Origin: Mesorhizobium sp. WSM4313
GTDB lineage: Bacteria > Pseudomonadota > Alphaproteobacteria > Rhizobiales > Rhizobiaceae
DNA length: 64,000 nucleotides
Assembly: GCF_002294725.1 (NCBI RefSeq)
Contig: NZ_NSFT01000005.1
Coordinates: forward strand, 351,530 to 415,529
Reading direction: 5' to 3'
The notes beneath the pieces were generated by a model that saw only the letters and a list, made by a program, of their open reading frames with translations, searched no databases and had not been told where the DNA came from. Numbering within the stretch: position 1 is the stretch's first letter; every line of letters begins with the position of its first letter. Shown one piece after another: positions 9,469 to 19,328 of the stretch. The translations under genes and the position numbers were made by a program.

Positions 9469-11445
9469 GTGGCGTGGTTGAGTTGGAAAGGTCCGCGGGC
9501 CGGCAAGCGCGCCGTGCCCGTCTTGATGGCAGCCGGACTCGTTGCCTTGACCGCATCGGTCCTGTTGCCGGCGCTGGAACTCGGCACGGACGCGTTGAAG
9601 GTCTGCCTGCAGATATCCGTCGCCGTCACGGCCGTCACGCTGTTTGTCTCGGCGCTGTTCATCCGCAAGATCATCGACGACCGCCGGCAGATTGCCGAGA
9701 GCGAGCAACGCTTCCGCCGGGCCATGGAGGATTCGGCGATCGGCGTCGCCATTGTCGGCCTCGATGGCCGCATCCTTCAGGCCAATCCTGCCTTCGCCGA
9801 CATGCTCGGCTACACCCGCTCGGAAATCGAGGCGCTGACCTTCTTCCAGATCACGCATCCCGACGATCTGCAGATCGGCCGCGAGACGATGACGAGCCTG
9901 AAGGAAGGCAAGATCCACTCCTTCCATTTCGAGAAGCGGTATCTGCGCAAGGACGGCACCCCGGTCTGGGCGCAGCTCGCCGGCTCGGTCATCCGTGAAG
10001 AGGAGACAGGTCGTCCGCTCTATCTGGTGTCGCAGATCGAGGACATCGATGCGCGCAAGCAGGCCGAGGCGCGCATCGCCGAGGCAGAAGACCGGTGGAA
10101 TTTCGCGCTCACCAGTGCCGGACAGGGTATCTGGAGCCTCGATATGCGCAGGGGCGGCACCACCTATTCCGAAACCTGGGTGAAGATGCTGGGCTATGCC
10201 GATGGCGAGCTCGACGGCGACCCCGATCGCTGGCTGGCCATGATCCATCCCGACGACCAGGAACGCGTCGCCGAGGCGGATCGCGCGCACCTTGCCGGCG
10301 AGACGCCCTTTTTCGAGGCCGAGTTCCGGATGCGGCACAAGGACGGCCGCTGGGTCTGGATTCTCGACCGCGGCAAGGCGATCGAGCGCGATGGCGAGGG
10401 CCGGCTGATCCGGGCAATCGGCAGCCTGACCGATATCACGGAACGCAAGGAGGCCGAGGCGCGGCTGATGGTTTCGGCGGCCATGCTGGCCGACGAGAAA
10501 GAGCGTCTCAGGGTGACGTTGCAGTCGATCGGCGATGCGGTGATCTGCACCGATGCCGCCAACCGCATCACCTTTATGAATCCGGTCGCGGAAAAACTCA
10601 CCGGCGTCGTGGTCGGCGAGGCCCTGGGCAAGCTGCTCGGCCACGTCTACTGGGCGGTCGACGAGGAAAGCGGGCAGAAAATCGGGCTCTCGCGCCCTTC
10701 CGCGAGCGAGCAGCCGCACTGCGACCAGAACACGCGCGCTGTGCTTGTCCGGCGCGACGACACGCGCTGCAGCATCCGCCAGGTGGTGTCGCCGATCATG
10801 AACGACCGCGACGAGTTCTGCGGCCTCGTTATCGTCTTCCAGGATTTCAGCGACGCGCGCGCCCTGCAGCGCCAGCTGGCCTACGCCGCCGCCCACGACG
10901 CGCTGACCGGGCTCGCCAATCGCTCGAGCTTCATCCGCATCATGGAAGATCTCGTTGACCAGTGCCGCCTCAATGGCGGTGAGCATCAGTTCATGTTCGT
11001 CGATCTCGATCACTTCAAGGCGGTCAACGACACCGGCGGCCATGCCGCGGGCGATGCGCTGCTCAAGCGCGTGGCCGACGCCCTGCGCAATGTGCTTGGC
11101 CCGGAAGACATCGTCGCGCGGCTTGGCGGCGACGAGTTCGCCGTCGTCCTCAAATCGGGCGCCGCGGCGTGCGGGCCGATCGCGGCGCGCTCGATCATCG
11201 ACGCCATCGGCAATCTCGATTTCAGCTGGGACGGGCGCCCGCATTCGATCGGCGCCAGCATCGGGCTTGCGCCGATCCGCGCCGGTTGCGGCGAAGTGGA
11301 CGAGATCATCGCCCGCGCCGACGCCGCCTGCTATGCCGCCAAGGCGGCCGGGCGCGGCTGCGTTTCCGCCGCGCCCGACGAAGTTTCGACAGGCGAAATC
11401 TCGAACGGCGGCGTGCCACTTCCGCCGCTCGCCGCGGCGTCCTGA
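9469..11445 (+). CDS. Membrane-anchored PAS-PAS-PAS-GGDEF diguanylate cyclase
   Basis: About 658 residues. Two N-terminal membrane segments (about 15-65) precede three PAS-like sensor domains (beginning near 80, 205 and 340, the first two with PAC motifs such as RKDGTPVW and HKDGRWVW) and a C-terminal GGDEF domain. The active-site GGDEF at 553-557 is intact, so it should make cyclic-di-GMP from GTP. The four residues in the inhibitory RxxD position read GPED, so product feedback through a classic I-site looks absent. No EAL domain is present. The GTG at 9469 is chosen because the frame upstream lacks a TM-like or conserved segment; a TTG at 9361 is possible. Confidence 0.85.
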   Translation: MAWLSWKGPRAGKRAVPVLMAAGLVALTASVLLPALELGTDALKVCLQISVAVTAVTLFVSALFIRKIIDDRRQIAESEQRFRRAMEDSAIGVAIVGLDGRILQANPAFADMLGYTRSEIEALTFFQITHPDDLQIGRETMTSLKEGKIHSFHFEKRYLRKDGTPVWAQLAGSVIREEETGRPLYLVSQIEDIDARKQAEARIAEAEDRWNFALTSAGQGIWSLDMRRGGTTYSETWVKMLGYADGELDGDPDRWLAMIHPDDQERVAEADRAHLAGETPFFEAEFRMRHKDGRWVWILDRGKAIERDGEGRLIRAIGSLTDITERKEAEARLMVSAAMLADEKERLRVTLQSIGDAVICTDAANRITFMNPVAEKLTGVVVGEALGKLLGHVYWAVDEESGQKIGLSRPSASEQPHCDQNTRAVLVRRDDTRCSIRQVVSPIMNDRDEFCGLVIVFQDFSDARALQRQLAYAAAHDALTGLANRSSFIRIMEDLVDQCRLNGGEHQFMFVDLDHFKAVNDTGGHAAGDALLKRVADALRNVLGPEDIVARLGGDEFAVVLKSGAAACGPIAARSIIDAIGNLDFSWDGRPHSIGASIGLAPIRAGCGEVDEIIARADAACYAAKAAGRGCVSAAPDEVSTGEISNGGVPLPPLAAAS

Positions 11446-11475
11446 GCCGCGTCGAAAAGGTTCAGCCGCAGAAGA

Positions 11476-12354
<879 letters not shown>

Positions 12355-12490
12355 GACCCCGATCCCGTCCGGAGCATCTTCCGCGTCTTGAAGCGCGGAA
12401 ACGCTCCTGTTGTTCATTTCCTGCAACCCGGACGCAAAACCGCCGGATTGGCTTCAGGCCTTGATGGCCCGCTTTTTGTGCAGTGCAAAC

Positions 12491-12523
12491 TAAAAGGGCG
12501 GGGCGACTTCGTCTACCCCACCC
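12491..12523 (-). terminator. Terminator after etfA
   Basis: On the minus strand, GGGTGGGG pairs with CCCCGCCC (12516-12523 with 12496-12503, one G-U pair) and is followed by TTTTAGTTT. It lies 32 bp past the etfA stop, separating etfBA from hbdA. The stretch 12357-12420 also holds a weak palindrome (GGAGCATCTTCCGCG with CGCGGAAACGCTCC). Confidence 0.65.
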
Positions 12524-12554
12524 TTCCGATTTTAATATGCCAGAACCGGTGGCG

Positions 12555-13484
12555 TCAAAGCGCCTTTTGCAGCTCCGGCAGGATGACGAAGAGATCGCCG
12601 ACCAGGCCGTAATCGGCGACCTGGAAGATCGGGGCTTCCTCGTCCTTGTTGATGGCGACGATCACCTTCGAGTCCTTCATGCCGGCCAGGTGCTGAATGG
12701 CGCCGGAGATGCCGACGGCGATGTAGAGGTCGGGCGCGACCACCTTGCCGGTCTGGCCGACCTGCCAGTCGTTCGGTGCATAGCCGGCGTCGACTGCGGC
12801 GCGCGAGGCGCCGACCGCGGCGCCGAGCTTGTCGGCGACCGGCAGGATGACTTCCTGGAACTTCTCCGAGGAACCAAGCGCGCGGCCGCCCGAGATGATG
12901 ATCTTGGCCGAGGTCAGCTCCGGACGGTCGTTCTCGGAGAGCTTGTTCTCGATGAAGGAGGAGAGGCCTGGATTGGCAGCGGCGCCGACCGTCTCGACCG
13001 CGGCCGAGCCGCCTTCGGGCGCCGCCGCGAAGGACGCGGTGCGCACCGTGATGACCTTCTTGGCGTCGGTCGACTGCACGGTCTGGATGGCGTTGCCGGC
13101 ATAGATCGGCCGCTTGAAGGTGTCGGGCGAGACAACCTCGATGATCTCGGACACCTGGGCGACGTCGAGGAGTGCCGCCACGCGCGGCGCGATGTTCTTG
13201 CCCGACGAGGTCGCGGGCGCGACGATCGCGTCATAGGAGCCGGCGAGCGAAACGACCAGCGCCGCCGTCGGCTCGGCGAGACGCTCGGCAAGCTCGTCGG
13301 CCTCGGCCAGCATCACCTTGCGTACACCCTTCAGCTTGGCGGCGGCATCAGCCACGCCCTTGGCGCCCTTGCCGGCCACCAGCACGTCGACATCGGAGCC
13401 GATCTGCAGCGCCGCCGACAGCGCCTTGGCGGTCTGGTCGGAAAGGCTTGCATTGTCATGTTCGGCGATGAGGAGAATTGCCAT
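12555..13484 (-). CDS. etfA: Electron transfer flavoprotein subunit alpha
   Basis: A 309-residue FAD-binding subunit of the soluble electron transfer flavoprotein, which carries electrons from acyl-CoA dehydrogenases to ETF-quinone oxidoreductase. The C-terminal FAD domain is highly conserved: SGGRALGSSEKF, then GQTGKVVAPDLYIAVGISGA and AINKDEEAPIFQVADYG. It lies 24 bp downstream of etfB on the same strand. The housekeeping ETF is favoured over the nitrogen-fixation FixB version because no fix genes are nearby. Confidence 0.92.
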   Translation of the reverse strand: MAILLIAEHDNASLSDQTAKALSAALQIGSDVDVLVAGKGAKGVADAAAKLKGVRKVMLAEADELAERLAEPTAALVVSLAGSYDAIVAPATSSGKNIAPRVAALLDVAQVSEIIEVVSPDTFKRPIYAGNAIQTVQSTDAKKVITVRTASFAAAPEGGSAAVETVGAAANPGLSSFIENKLSENDRPELTSAKIIISGGRALGSSEKFQEVILPVADKLGAAVGASRAAVDAGYAPNDWQVGQTGKVVAPDLYIAVGISGAIQHLAGMKDSKVIVAINKDEEAPIFQVADYGLVGDLFVILPELQKAL

Positions 13485-13508
13485 TTTCTTTGTCCTTTCC
13501 CGATCGCT

Positions 13509-14258
13509 TTAAAGCACGCCGGCTTCGTTCTTCAGCTTCTCGACCAGTTCGGCCACCGACTTCACCTTGACGCCGGCCTTGCGGCCGCCCGGCTCCTCGG
13601 TCTTGATCACCTTGAGGCGCGGCTTGACGTCGGCGCCGTAGTCGGCCGGGCTCTTCTCGTCGAGCGGCTTCTTCTTGGCCTTCATGATGTTGGGCAGCGA
13701 GGCATAGCGCGGCTGGTTGAGGCGAAGGTCGGCGGTGACGATCGCCGGCATCTTCAATTCCACTGTCTGCAGGCCGCCGTCGACCTCGCGCGTCACCTTG
13801 GCCTGATCGCCTTCGAGCACGATCTTGGACGCGAAGGTGCCCTGCGGCCAACCAAGCAGTGCCGCCAGCATCTGGCCAGTCTGGTTCGAATCGTCGTCGA
13901 TCGCCTGCTTGCCGAGGATGACGAGGCCGGGCGCTTCCGCCTCGACCACGCCCTTCAGCACCTTGGCGACGCCCAGCGGCTCGGTCTGCTCGTCGGTCTT
14001 GACCAGGATGGCACGGTCGGCGCCCATGGCGAGCGCGGTGCGCAGCGTCTCCTGCGCCTGCTGCGGGCCGACCGAGACGACGATGATCTCTTCAGCCTTG
14101 CCGGCTTCCTTGATGCGGATCGCTTCCTCGACCGCGATCTCGTCGAACGGGTTCATCGCCATCTTGACGTTGGCAAGCTCGACGCCCAGTCCGTCGGCCT
14201 TCACCCGGACCTTGACGTTGGCGTCCACAACCCGCTTCACGGGCACAAGGATCTTCAT
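13509..14258 (-). CDS. etfB: Electron transfer flavoprotein subunit beta
   Basis: A 249-residue beta subunit of ETF. The N-terminus [17 protein letters not shown], the nucleotide-binding segment around [12 protein letters not shown] (about 95-106) and the signature [21 protein letters not shown] (about 127-147) are diagnostic. First gene of the etfBA pair; about 160 bp of non-coding sequence upstream should hold the promoter. Confidence 0.92.
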   Translation of the reverse strand: MKILVPVKRVVDANVKVRVKADGLGVELANVKMAMNPFDEIAVEEAIRIKEAGKAEEIIVVSVGPQQAQETLRTALAMGADRAILVKTDEQTEPLGVAKVLKGVVEAEAPGLVILGKQAIDDDSNQTGQMLAALLGWPQGTFASKIVLEGDQAKVTREVDGGLQTVELKMPAIVTADLRLNQPRYASLPNIMKAKKKPLDEKSPADYGADVKPRLKVIKTEEPGGRKAGVKVKSVAELVEKLKNEAGVL

Positions 14259-14420
14259 TTTCCTGTCACCTCTCCTGAGATAGTCGGGGCGCTATAGCAG
14301 CGTGCGCCCTGTCAGAGTTGTCGAAAGCCGACATCGCGGACGGAATATCCGCCCAGCTGTGCCGTTTCCGTAGTGGCGACAAATCGGCGCGTCAATATCC
14401 CACGACGCACCCAAATCGGT

Positions 14421-15224
14421 TCAGTCCCGGGGCGCCGCTGCTCCACGGCCCCATTGCGCCGCCGGCTGCGCCGGATCGCTCGCGGCCGGCTCGACAGGAA
14501 CAGGCGGCTGCTGGATGTTGGGCGTCGGGTCCGGCTCGCCGTCGGCGCCGGCCAGCAGCGGCACGCCGCGGCTGCGCAGCACCAGCACCAGGATCGATCC
14601 GGCGATGATGCCGCCGATATGGCATGCCCAGGAGATCTGGTCCTCGCCGGCCGCTGCGAACATCACGATCTGGAACAGGATCCATAGGATCAGCGGAATG
14701 AAGGCCGGGATGCGCAACGGAATGCGGGCAAAGGCCAGCACCCAGACTTTCACCCGGGGGTAGAGGATCAGGTAGGCGGCGACGACCCCGGCGATGGCGC
14801 CCGAAGCGCCGATCAACGGCACCTGCGAATCCCAGGCCACCAACCCCTGGAAGAAGGCGCCGGCGATGGCGCAGGCAAGGTAAAAGATCAGATAGCGGAT
14901 ATGGCCGAGCGCATCCTCGACATTGTCGCCGAACACCCAGAGGAACAGCATGTTGCCGCCGAGATGGAAGATGTCGGCATGCAGGAAGGAATAGGTGAGG
15001 TAGCTCAGGCTCTCGGGGATGACGACGAATTCGGGCGAGAGCTCGACCTTGTCGTGAACCACCGACGGGATGAAGCCGAGACCGAGAACCGCGGCATTGG
15101 TGAAGTTCTCACCGCCGAGCGTGGTCGCCAAGTAGACCAGCACGTTCGCCACGATTAGGCCGATCGTCACATATTGCAGCCGGATGTGACGCAGCCTGTT
15201 GGTGTCGTAAAGCGGGATGAACAT
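14421..15224 (-). CDS. Rhomboid-family intramembrane serine protease
   Basis: A 267-residue membrane protein with six or seven segments. The catalytic serine sits in GASGA (about residue 139) and the partner histidine in WACHIGG (about 201), at the spacing seen in active rhomboids; the HxxGNM-type motif HLGGNMLFLWVFGDNVE is also present. It should cleave transmembrane substrates, which are unknown. The last 35 residues form a proline-rich cytoplasmic tail. It lies 21 bp downstream of the cobalamin adenosyltransferase gene. Confidence 0.87.
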   Translation of the reverse strand: MFIPLYDTNRLRHIRLQYVTIGLIVANVLVYLATTLGGENFTNAAVLGLGFIPSVVHDKVELSPEFVVIPESLSYLTYSFLHADIFHLGGNMLFLWVFGDNVEDALGHIRYLIFYLACAIAGAFFQGLVAWDSQVPLIGASGAIAGVVAAYLILYPRVKVWVLAFARIPLRIPAFIPLILWILFQIVMFAAAGEDQISWACHIGGIIAGSILVLVLRSRGVPLLAGADGEPDPTPNIQQPPVPVEPAASDPAQPAAQWGRGAAAPRD

Positions 15225-15245
15225 CGGACCCTCCCGCCTGCGGTT

Positions 15246-15827
15246 TCAGCGGTTCTTGCCGGGAACCCATAGCACGTCGGCCTTTCCATTGTCATTGACC
15301 GCGCGGGCGGCGACGAACAGGAAATCCGAGACGCGGTTGATGTATTTGAGCGCCTCGCGGTTGACATGCTCGGCCGGATCCTGCGCCAGCGCCACCATCA
15401 GGCGCTCGGCGCGGCGCGCCACGGTGCGGGCAAGATGGAGGGCGGCCGCGGCGGGCGTGCCGCCGTTCAGCACGAAGGATTTCAGCGGCTGCAGCTCCTT
15501 GTTGAGCGCGTCGATGTCGTGCTCGACGCGGTCGGTCTGGGCCGCGACGATGCGCAGCGGCTCGTATTCCAGCGGCCTGCCGTCATCCGGCACGGCGAGG
15601 TCGGCTCCCAGATCGAACAGATCGTTCTGGATGCGCGACAGCATGGCGTCGATCGCCGGATGCTCGGCGCCGGTGTGGACGCGGGCCATGCCGATGCTGG
15701 CATTGGCCTCGTCGACGGTGCCATAGGCGTCGACGCGCAGGTCGGATTTCAGCCGCCGCTCGCCGGTGCCGAGCCCGGTGGTGCCGTCGTCGCCGGTGCG
15801 GGTATAGATCTTGTTGAGCTTGACCAC
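15246..15827 (-). CDS. Cob(I)alamin adenosyltransferase, PduO type
   Basis: A 193-residue cytoplasmic enzyme that transfers the adenosyl group of ATP to cob(I)alamin, making coenzyme B12. The ATP-binding N-terminus KIYTRTGDDGTTGLGTG and the conserved VDAYGTVDEANASIG and FVLNGGTPAAAALHLARTVA identify the PduO family rather than CobA/BtuR. The GTG start at 15827 follows AGAGGGCACGGC. It is encoded with a rhomboid protease and a small membrane protein, a grouping I cannot link functionally. Confidence 0.9.
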   Translation of the reverse strand: MVKLNKIYTRTGDDGTTGLGTGERRLKSDLRVDAYGTVDEANASIGMARVHTGAEHPAIDAMLSRIQNDLFDLGADLAVPDDGRPLEYEPLRIVAAQTDRVEHDIDALNKELQPLKSFVLNGGTPAAAALHLARTVARRAERLMVALAQDPAEHVNREALKYINRVSDFLFVAARAVNDNGKADVLWVPGKNR

Positions 15828-15847
15828 GCCGTGCCCTCTGAGATCCT

Positions 15848-16039
15848 CTATTTGCGCGTGAAATAGACAACCAGCAACAGCAGCGCCAGGGCCACGGCCT
15901 GCAGCATGATGCGCGCCTGCATCAGCTTGTTCGAGGTGAAGCCGGAGCCGCCGCGCATCATGTTGATCAGGCCGCGAACCAGCACGATCACCACGGCGGC
16001 CATCGCGACGATGGCGAGAATCTTGAAGATGATGAGCAT
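15848..16039 (-). CDS. Twin-transmembrane (HIG1-like) small protein
   Basis: A 63-residue protein with two membrane segments (about 3-25 and 43-61) joined by a short loop containing RGGSGFTSNKLMQARI. The two-helix layout and the NKLM-ARI loop resemble bacterial HIG1-domain proteins, whose mitochondrial relatives stabilise cytochrome oxidase supercomplexes. That role is only suggested by the fold. It lies 20 bp upstream of the adenosyltransferase gene and is probably co-transcribed with it. Confidence 0.75.
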   Translation of the reverse strand: MLIIFKILAIVAMAAVVIVLVRGLINMMRGGSGFTSNKLMQARIMLQAVALALLLLVVYFTRK

Positions 16040-16064
16040 CTGGCTGGCTCCGGTTCAGGTTCGG

Positions 16065-16931
16065 TCAGGCGCGCCTGGCGAGCACGCGGTAGAGCAGGGA
16101 GGCCGGCAGGATGCGTTTCAGCGCCGCGCCGATCCTGGCCGGCAGCGTTACCACATAGTGCGGGCGCGGGCGCTGTGACAGAAGCGCGTGGCGCAACGCC
16201 CTGTGCACGATCTCCGGTCCCGGCTTCAGCTTCGACACGCTGCCGCCCGCCTGAAGCCTTGCGAGCTGCGCCTGATAATCGGCGCGGTGGACGGAATTCT
16301 CGACGTCGATATTCTTCACGAACCAGGGCAGGCCATTGCTGGCGATCTTCGACCTCACCGGTCCCGGTTCGATCAAGGATAGGTGGATGCCGCTGCCTTC
16401 GAGCTCCTGGCGCATGCACAGCATCAGGCCTTCGATGGCGTGCTTGGAGGCCGAATAAGCGCCCCTGAAGCGGACCGGCGCCAGCCCGAGGATCGAAGAG
16501 CAGTGGACGAGCCGGCCGTGCCCCTGGCGGCGCATGACCGGAACGATGCGCCGGGTGAGGTCGTGCCAGCCGAAGAAATTGGCCTCGAACTGCTCGCGAA
16601 GTGCTGCGACCGACAGGTCCTCGACGGCGCCGGGCTGGGCATACGCGCCATTGTTGAAGAGCGCGTCAAGAGTGCCGCCGGTGCGCTCCAGCACTGCATC
16701 GACCAAGGCGGCGATGGATTCGGGCTCGCGATAGTCGAGATAGAAGGCCTCCAGGCCGTCGGCCTCGAGGGCTGCGATGTCGGCCGGCTTGCGCGCCGTG
16801 GCGAAGACCCGCCAGCCGTCCGCCTTCAACGCCCGCGCGCAATAGGCGCCGATGCCGGAGGAGGCGCCGGTGACGATGACGGTGCGCAACTCTTCTGCCG
16901 CGGGGCGCGTTGTGAGACCTGGGGTTGCCAT
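16065..16931 (-). CDS. SDR-family oxidoreductase
   Basis: A 288-residue classical short-chain dehydrogenase. It has the cofactor motif TGASSGIG (21-28), the NNGAY segment (93-97), catalytic Ser (SSILG, 145-149) and the YxxxK pair Tyr159/Lys163. The arginines after the first strand (ATARKP) suggest NADP preference. The C-terminal 40 residues are basic and hydrophobic, as in membrane-associated SDRs. Substrate unknown. Confidence 0.83.
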   Translation of the reverse strand: MATPGLTTRPAAEELRTVIVTGASSGIGAYCARALKADGWRVFATARKPADIAALEADGLEAFYLDYREPESIAALVDAVLERTGGTLDALFNNGAYAQPGAVEDLSVAALREQFEANFFGWHDLTRRIVPVMRRQGHGRLVHCSSILGLAPVRFRGAYSASKHAIEGLMLCMRQELEGSGIHLSLIEPGPVRSKIASNGLPWFVKNIDVENSVHRADYQAQLARLQAGGSVSKLKPGPEIVHRALRHALLSQRPRPHYVVTLPARIGAALKRILPASLLYRVLARRA

Positions 16932-16989
16932 TTACCGCAATCACTTCCCATATTCGCGGCGTTGACACAATCGAGCGGAGCGCAGGCCC

Positions 16990-17841
16990 TTGCTGCGGAA
17001 TATCGTCGCCCTCAAGCGCGTGCTCTACGATGCGATAGGCCACTTTAACACTGATGACGGCTGGGCGATGGCCAGCCATCTGGCGATCACCTCGCTGATG
17101 GCACTGTTTCCGTTCCTGATCTTCGCCACCACGCTTGCCAGCTTCCTCGGCGCGCGCGCCTTCGCCGACACGGCCGTGCATCTGGTCTTCGACACATGGC
17201 CGGAGCAGATCGCCAAGCCGATCGCGCATGAGGTGCTCAACGTGCTCACGGTGCGCCGCACCGACCTTCTGACCTATGGCGTGCTGCTTGCGGCCTATTT
17301 CGCTTCCAACGGCATCGAAGCCCTGCGCACTTCGCTCAACCGCGCCTATCGGGTCACCGAGACGCGCGGCATCATCCACCGCCGGGTGCAAAGCATCATC
17401 TTCGTCCTGATCGCCACCGCCTGCTTTCTCGCCATCAGCGTGCTTTTGGTGTTCGCGCCGCTGCTCGCACGGCTGGCGGAGGCGCATCTGGAGTGGATCA
17501 AGCCGTATATGGGCACGATCACCATCTGGCGTTACGTGATCGCCTCGACGGTCATCGTCATCGGGCTGTTCTCCGTGCATATCTGGCTGCCGGCCGGCAA
17601 GCGGCGCTTCGTCTCGATCATACCGGGCATCGTCTTCACGCTGGTCGCCTGGCTGGTCGGGTCGACGATCTTTGCCACCTATCTCGACCATTTCTCGTCC
17701 TATGTGACGACCTATGCCGGGCTCGCCTCGATCATGATCGCGGTCGTCTTCCTCTACATCATCTCGGCGATCTTCATCCTCGGCGGCGAGCTCAACGCCG
17801 CGATCAGCCGTTATCTCGAAGCCCGAGCGCGGGTTGGGTGA
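16990..17841 (+). CDS. YihY/BrkB-family inner-membrane protein
   Basis: A 283-residue protein with about six membrane segments and the conserved motifs of the YihY/BrkB family (DGWAMASHLAITSLMALFPF near the N-terminus; YLDHFSSYVTTYAGLAS and IFILGGELNAAISRY near the C-terminus). The family was once called RNase BN, which is not supported; its role is unknown, possibly transport. Translation likely begins at TTG 16990 after a GGAGCGCAGG site. It is transcribed divergently from the SDR. Confidence 0.82.
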   Translation: MLRNIVALKRVLYDAIGHFNTDDGWAMASHLAITSLMALFPFLIFATTLASFLGARAFADTAVHLVFDTWPEQIAKPIAHEVLNVLTVRRTDLLTYGVLLAAYFASNGIEALRTSLNRAYRVTETRGIIHRRVQSIIFVLIATACFLAISVLLVFAPLLARLAEAHLEWIKPYMGTITIWRYVIASTVIVIGLFSVHIWLPAGKRRFVSIIPGIVFTLVAWLVGSTIFATYLDHFSSYVTTYAGLASIMIAVVFLYIISAIFILGGELNAAISRYLEARARVG

Positions 17842-17855
17842 GTTGGCGCCGGTCA

Positions 17856-18010
17856 GAAGAGGAACTGAAGAACTGGAGAATTGAAGAATTGAGGAACTGG
17901 AGAAAATGCGCCGACGCTTGGCTCCCCCCTTCTTCTTCAATTCCTCAATTCCTCAATTCCTCAATTCCTCAATTCTCCAGTTCCCCAGTTCTTCAATTCC
18001 CCAGTTCCCC
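17856..18010. repeat. Inverted array of 8-bp units
   Basis: On the left (about 17864-17903) five octamers of the form AAYTGRRG run in tandem; on the right (about 17933-18010) nine or more octamers of the complementary form TTCYYCAR, including four exact TTCCTCAA copies, run head to tail. The two arms are inverted around a 25-bp centre and could pair over about 40 bp. The right arm crosses the 3' end of the following gene, supplying its TGA stop and last codons. The 8-bp period is out of frame with codons. Confidence 0.85.
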
Positions 18011-18883
18011 TTTCCTCGCCTGCCGCGCCGTCGCCAGGGCGACGCCGAGCGTGGCGATCGCCATGCCGGCGATCTGCAGCAGATTGAGCTGCTCATTGAA
18101 AAGCGCCCAGGCAATGACCGCGGTTACGGCCGGCACCAGATAGAACAGCGAGGCGACCTTCGACATCTCACCGTCCCTGATCATCACCATCAGCAGGAAT
18201 ATGGCGCCGACCGACAGCACCAGGACCAGCCAGGCCATGGCGAAGATCAATTCGCCATTGACGGTGACGGCGCGGGTCTCGAAGGCGAGCGAGCCCAGGA
18301 TCATCACGGCGGAGCCGCCGACATACTGCCACATCGTCGCCGACACCAGATCGCCGCCTGAGGCATAGCGCTTGTGCCAGATGGTGCCGGCGCTCATGCC
18401 GAGCACGGAGACGAGCGAAGCCGTCAGCGTCGCCGGCGTGACGCCGCCGCCCAGCGCCCCCAGCTTCGGCCACAGCACGATGACGACGCCGAGAAGGCCG
18501 ACGGCAAGACCGGCCCAATGGCGCGGCAGGATCGCTTCGCCGAGGAACTTTCCGGCGAGCACGGCGGTGATCAACGGCTGCAGGCCGACAATCAGCGCCG
18601 AAAACCCGGCCGGCATGCCCCCGTGAATCGCCCAGAAGACGGCGCCGAGATAGACACCATGCATGAGGACGCCGGCCACCGTTGCGTGCAGCGCCTCTTC
18701 GCGCGTCGCCTTGCGCGAGCCAAGCAGAACGGTCAGCCCCGCGAACAGGGCCGCCGCGATCACGAAGCGGATGGCAAGGAAGGTGAAGGGTTCCGCCCAG
18801 GGCATGGCATAGCGCGCGCCAATGAAGCCGGTCGCCCACAGAACGACGAAGGAGGCGGGAATGAACCGCTTGATGCTCTGCAT
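17993..18883 (-). CDS. EamA/DMT-family transporter
   Basis: A 296-residue inner-membrane protein with about ten segments arranged as two EamA repeats, the layout of drug/metabolite exporters (RhaT/YdcZ/PecM type). Hallmarks include PFTFLAIRFVIAA early in repeat 1 and AVIAWALFNEQLN in repeat 2. Substrate unknown. Its final residues (KGELGN) and stop lie within the octamer array, so the C-terminus has probably been replaced by repeat sequence. Confidence 0.83.
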   Translation of the reverse strand: MQSIKRFIPASFVVLWATGFIGARYAMPWAEPFTFLAIRFVIAAALFAGLTVLLGSRKATREEALHATVAGVLMHGVYLGAVFWAIHGGMPAGFSALIVGLQPLITAVLAGKFLGEAILPRHWAGLAVGLLGVVIVLWPKLGALGGGVTPATLTASLVSVLGMSAGTIWHKRYASGGDLVSATMWQYVGGSAVMILGSLAFETRAVTVNGELIFAMAWLVLVLSVGAIFLLMVMIRDGEMSKVASLFYLVPAVTAVIAWALFNEQLNLLQIAGMAIATLGVALATARQARKGELGN

Positions 18884-19036
18884 GGGGGAGGCTGCCGGGA
18901 TGAACGGTTGATGACGGCAATTGCTCTAATGCCGTTCAATCCCGCAAGCAAAACGAAACGGTTGATCCATAAGCTAAGTTGAATTCATCAAACCGTGCCA
19001 AGAGGGGCATGGCGCATCGCCGCGCCATGGTGGGGC

Positions 19037-19324
19037 ATGTTTTTGCATCTGGACACGACCTGGCTGTTGTTCGCCTTCGCGATCATCCCCGGCTTCGGCT
19101 TCTTCTTCGGCACGGCGCTCGACGCGATCATGGGGGAGAGCGGCTTCGGCCCGACCGGCAACACACTGCTGTTCATCTTCGGCTTTTTCGTCGCGGTGGG
19201 GGTCGCAAACAAGCATGGCATCAGCCTGAGCGATCTCAAGCTGGCGGTGGCCTGCGGGCTGGGCGGCGCCTTTGTCTTCATCAGCGTGCTGGCGCTGATC
19301 AAGGCCGGGATGGCGCGCTTCTAG
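19037..19324 (+). CDS. Small hypothetical membrane protein
   Basis: A 95-residue protein with three hydrophobic stretches (about 6-25, 40-56 and 65-90) and few charged residues. I do not recognise a family. The ATG at 19037 after TGGGGC is chosen so that the first membrane segment falls near the N-terminus; a longer frame starts at 18995. It ends 4 bp from the stop of the convergent gluQ. Confidence 0.6.
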   Translation: MFLHLDTTWLLFAFAIIPGFGFFFGTALDAIMGESGFGPTGNTLLFIFGFFVAVGVANKHGISLSDLKLAVACGLGGAFVFISVLALIKAGMARF

Positions 19325-19328
19325 CCAG

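Noticed and set aside
9409..11244. 611-codon open frame opposite the diguanylate cyclase
   Set aside because: The plus-strand frame has complete PAS and GGDEF domains; the minus frame has none.
12483..14297. 604-codon open frame opposite etfBA
   Set aside because: It covers two conserved ETF genes and the intergenic terminator; the sequence is His/Arg/Asp-rich as expected for an antisense shadow.
17933..18010. Octamer array considered as a CRISPR
   Set aside because: Units are 8 bp with no spacers, and no cas genes are present.
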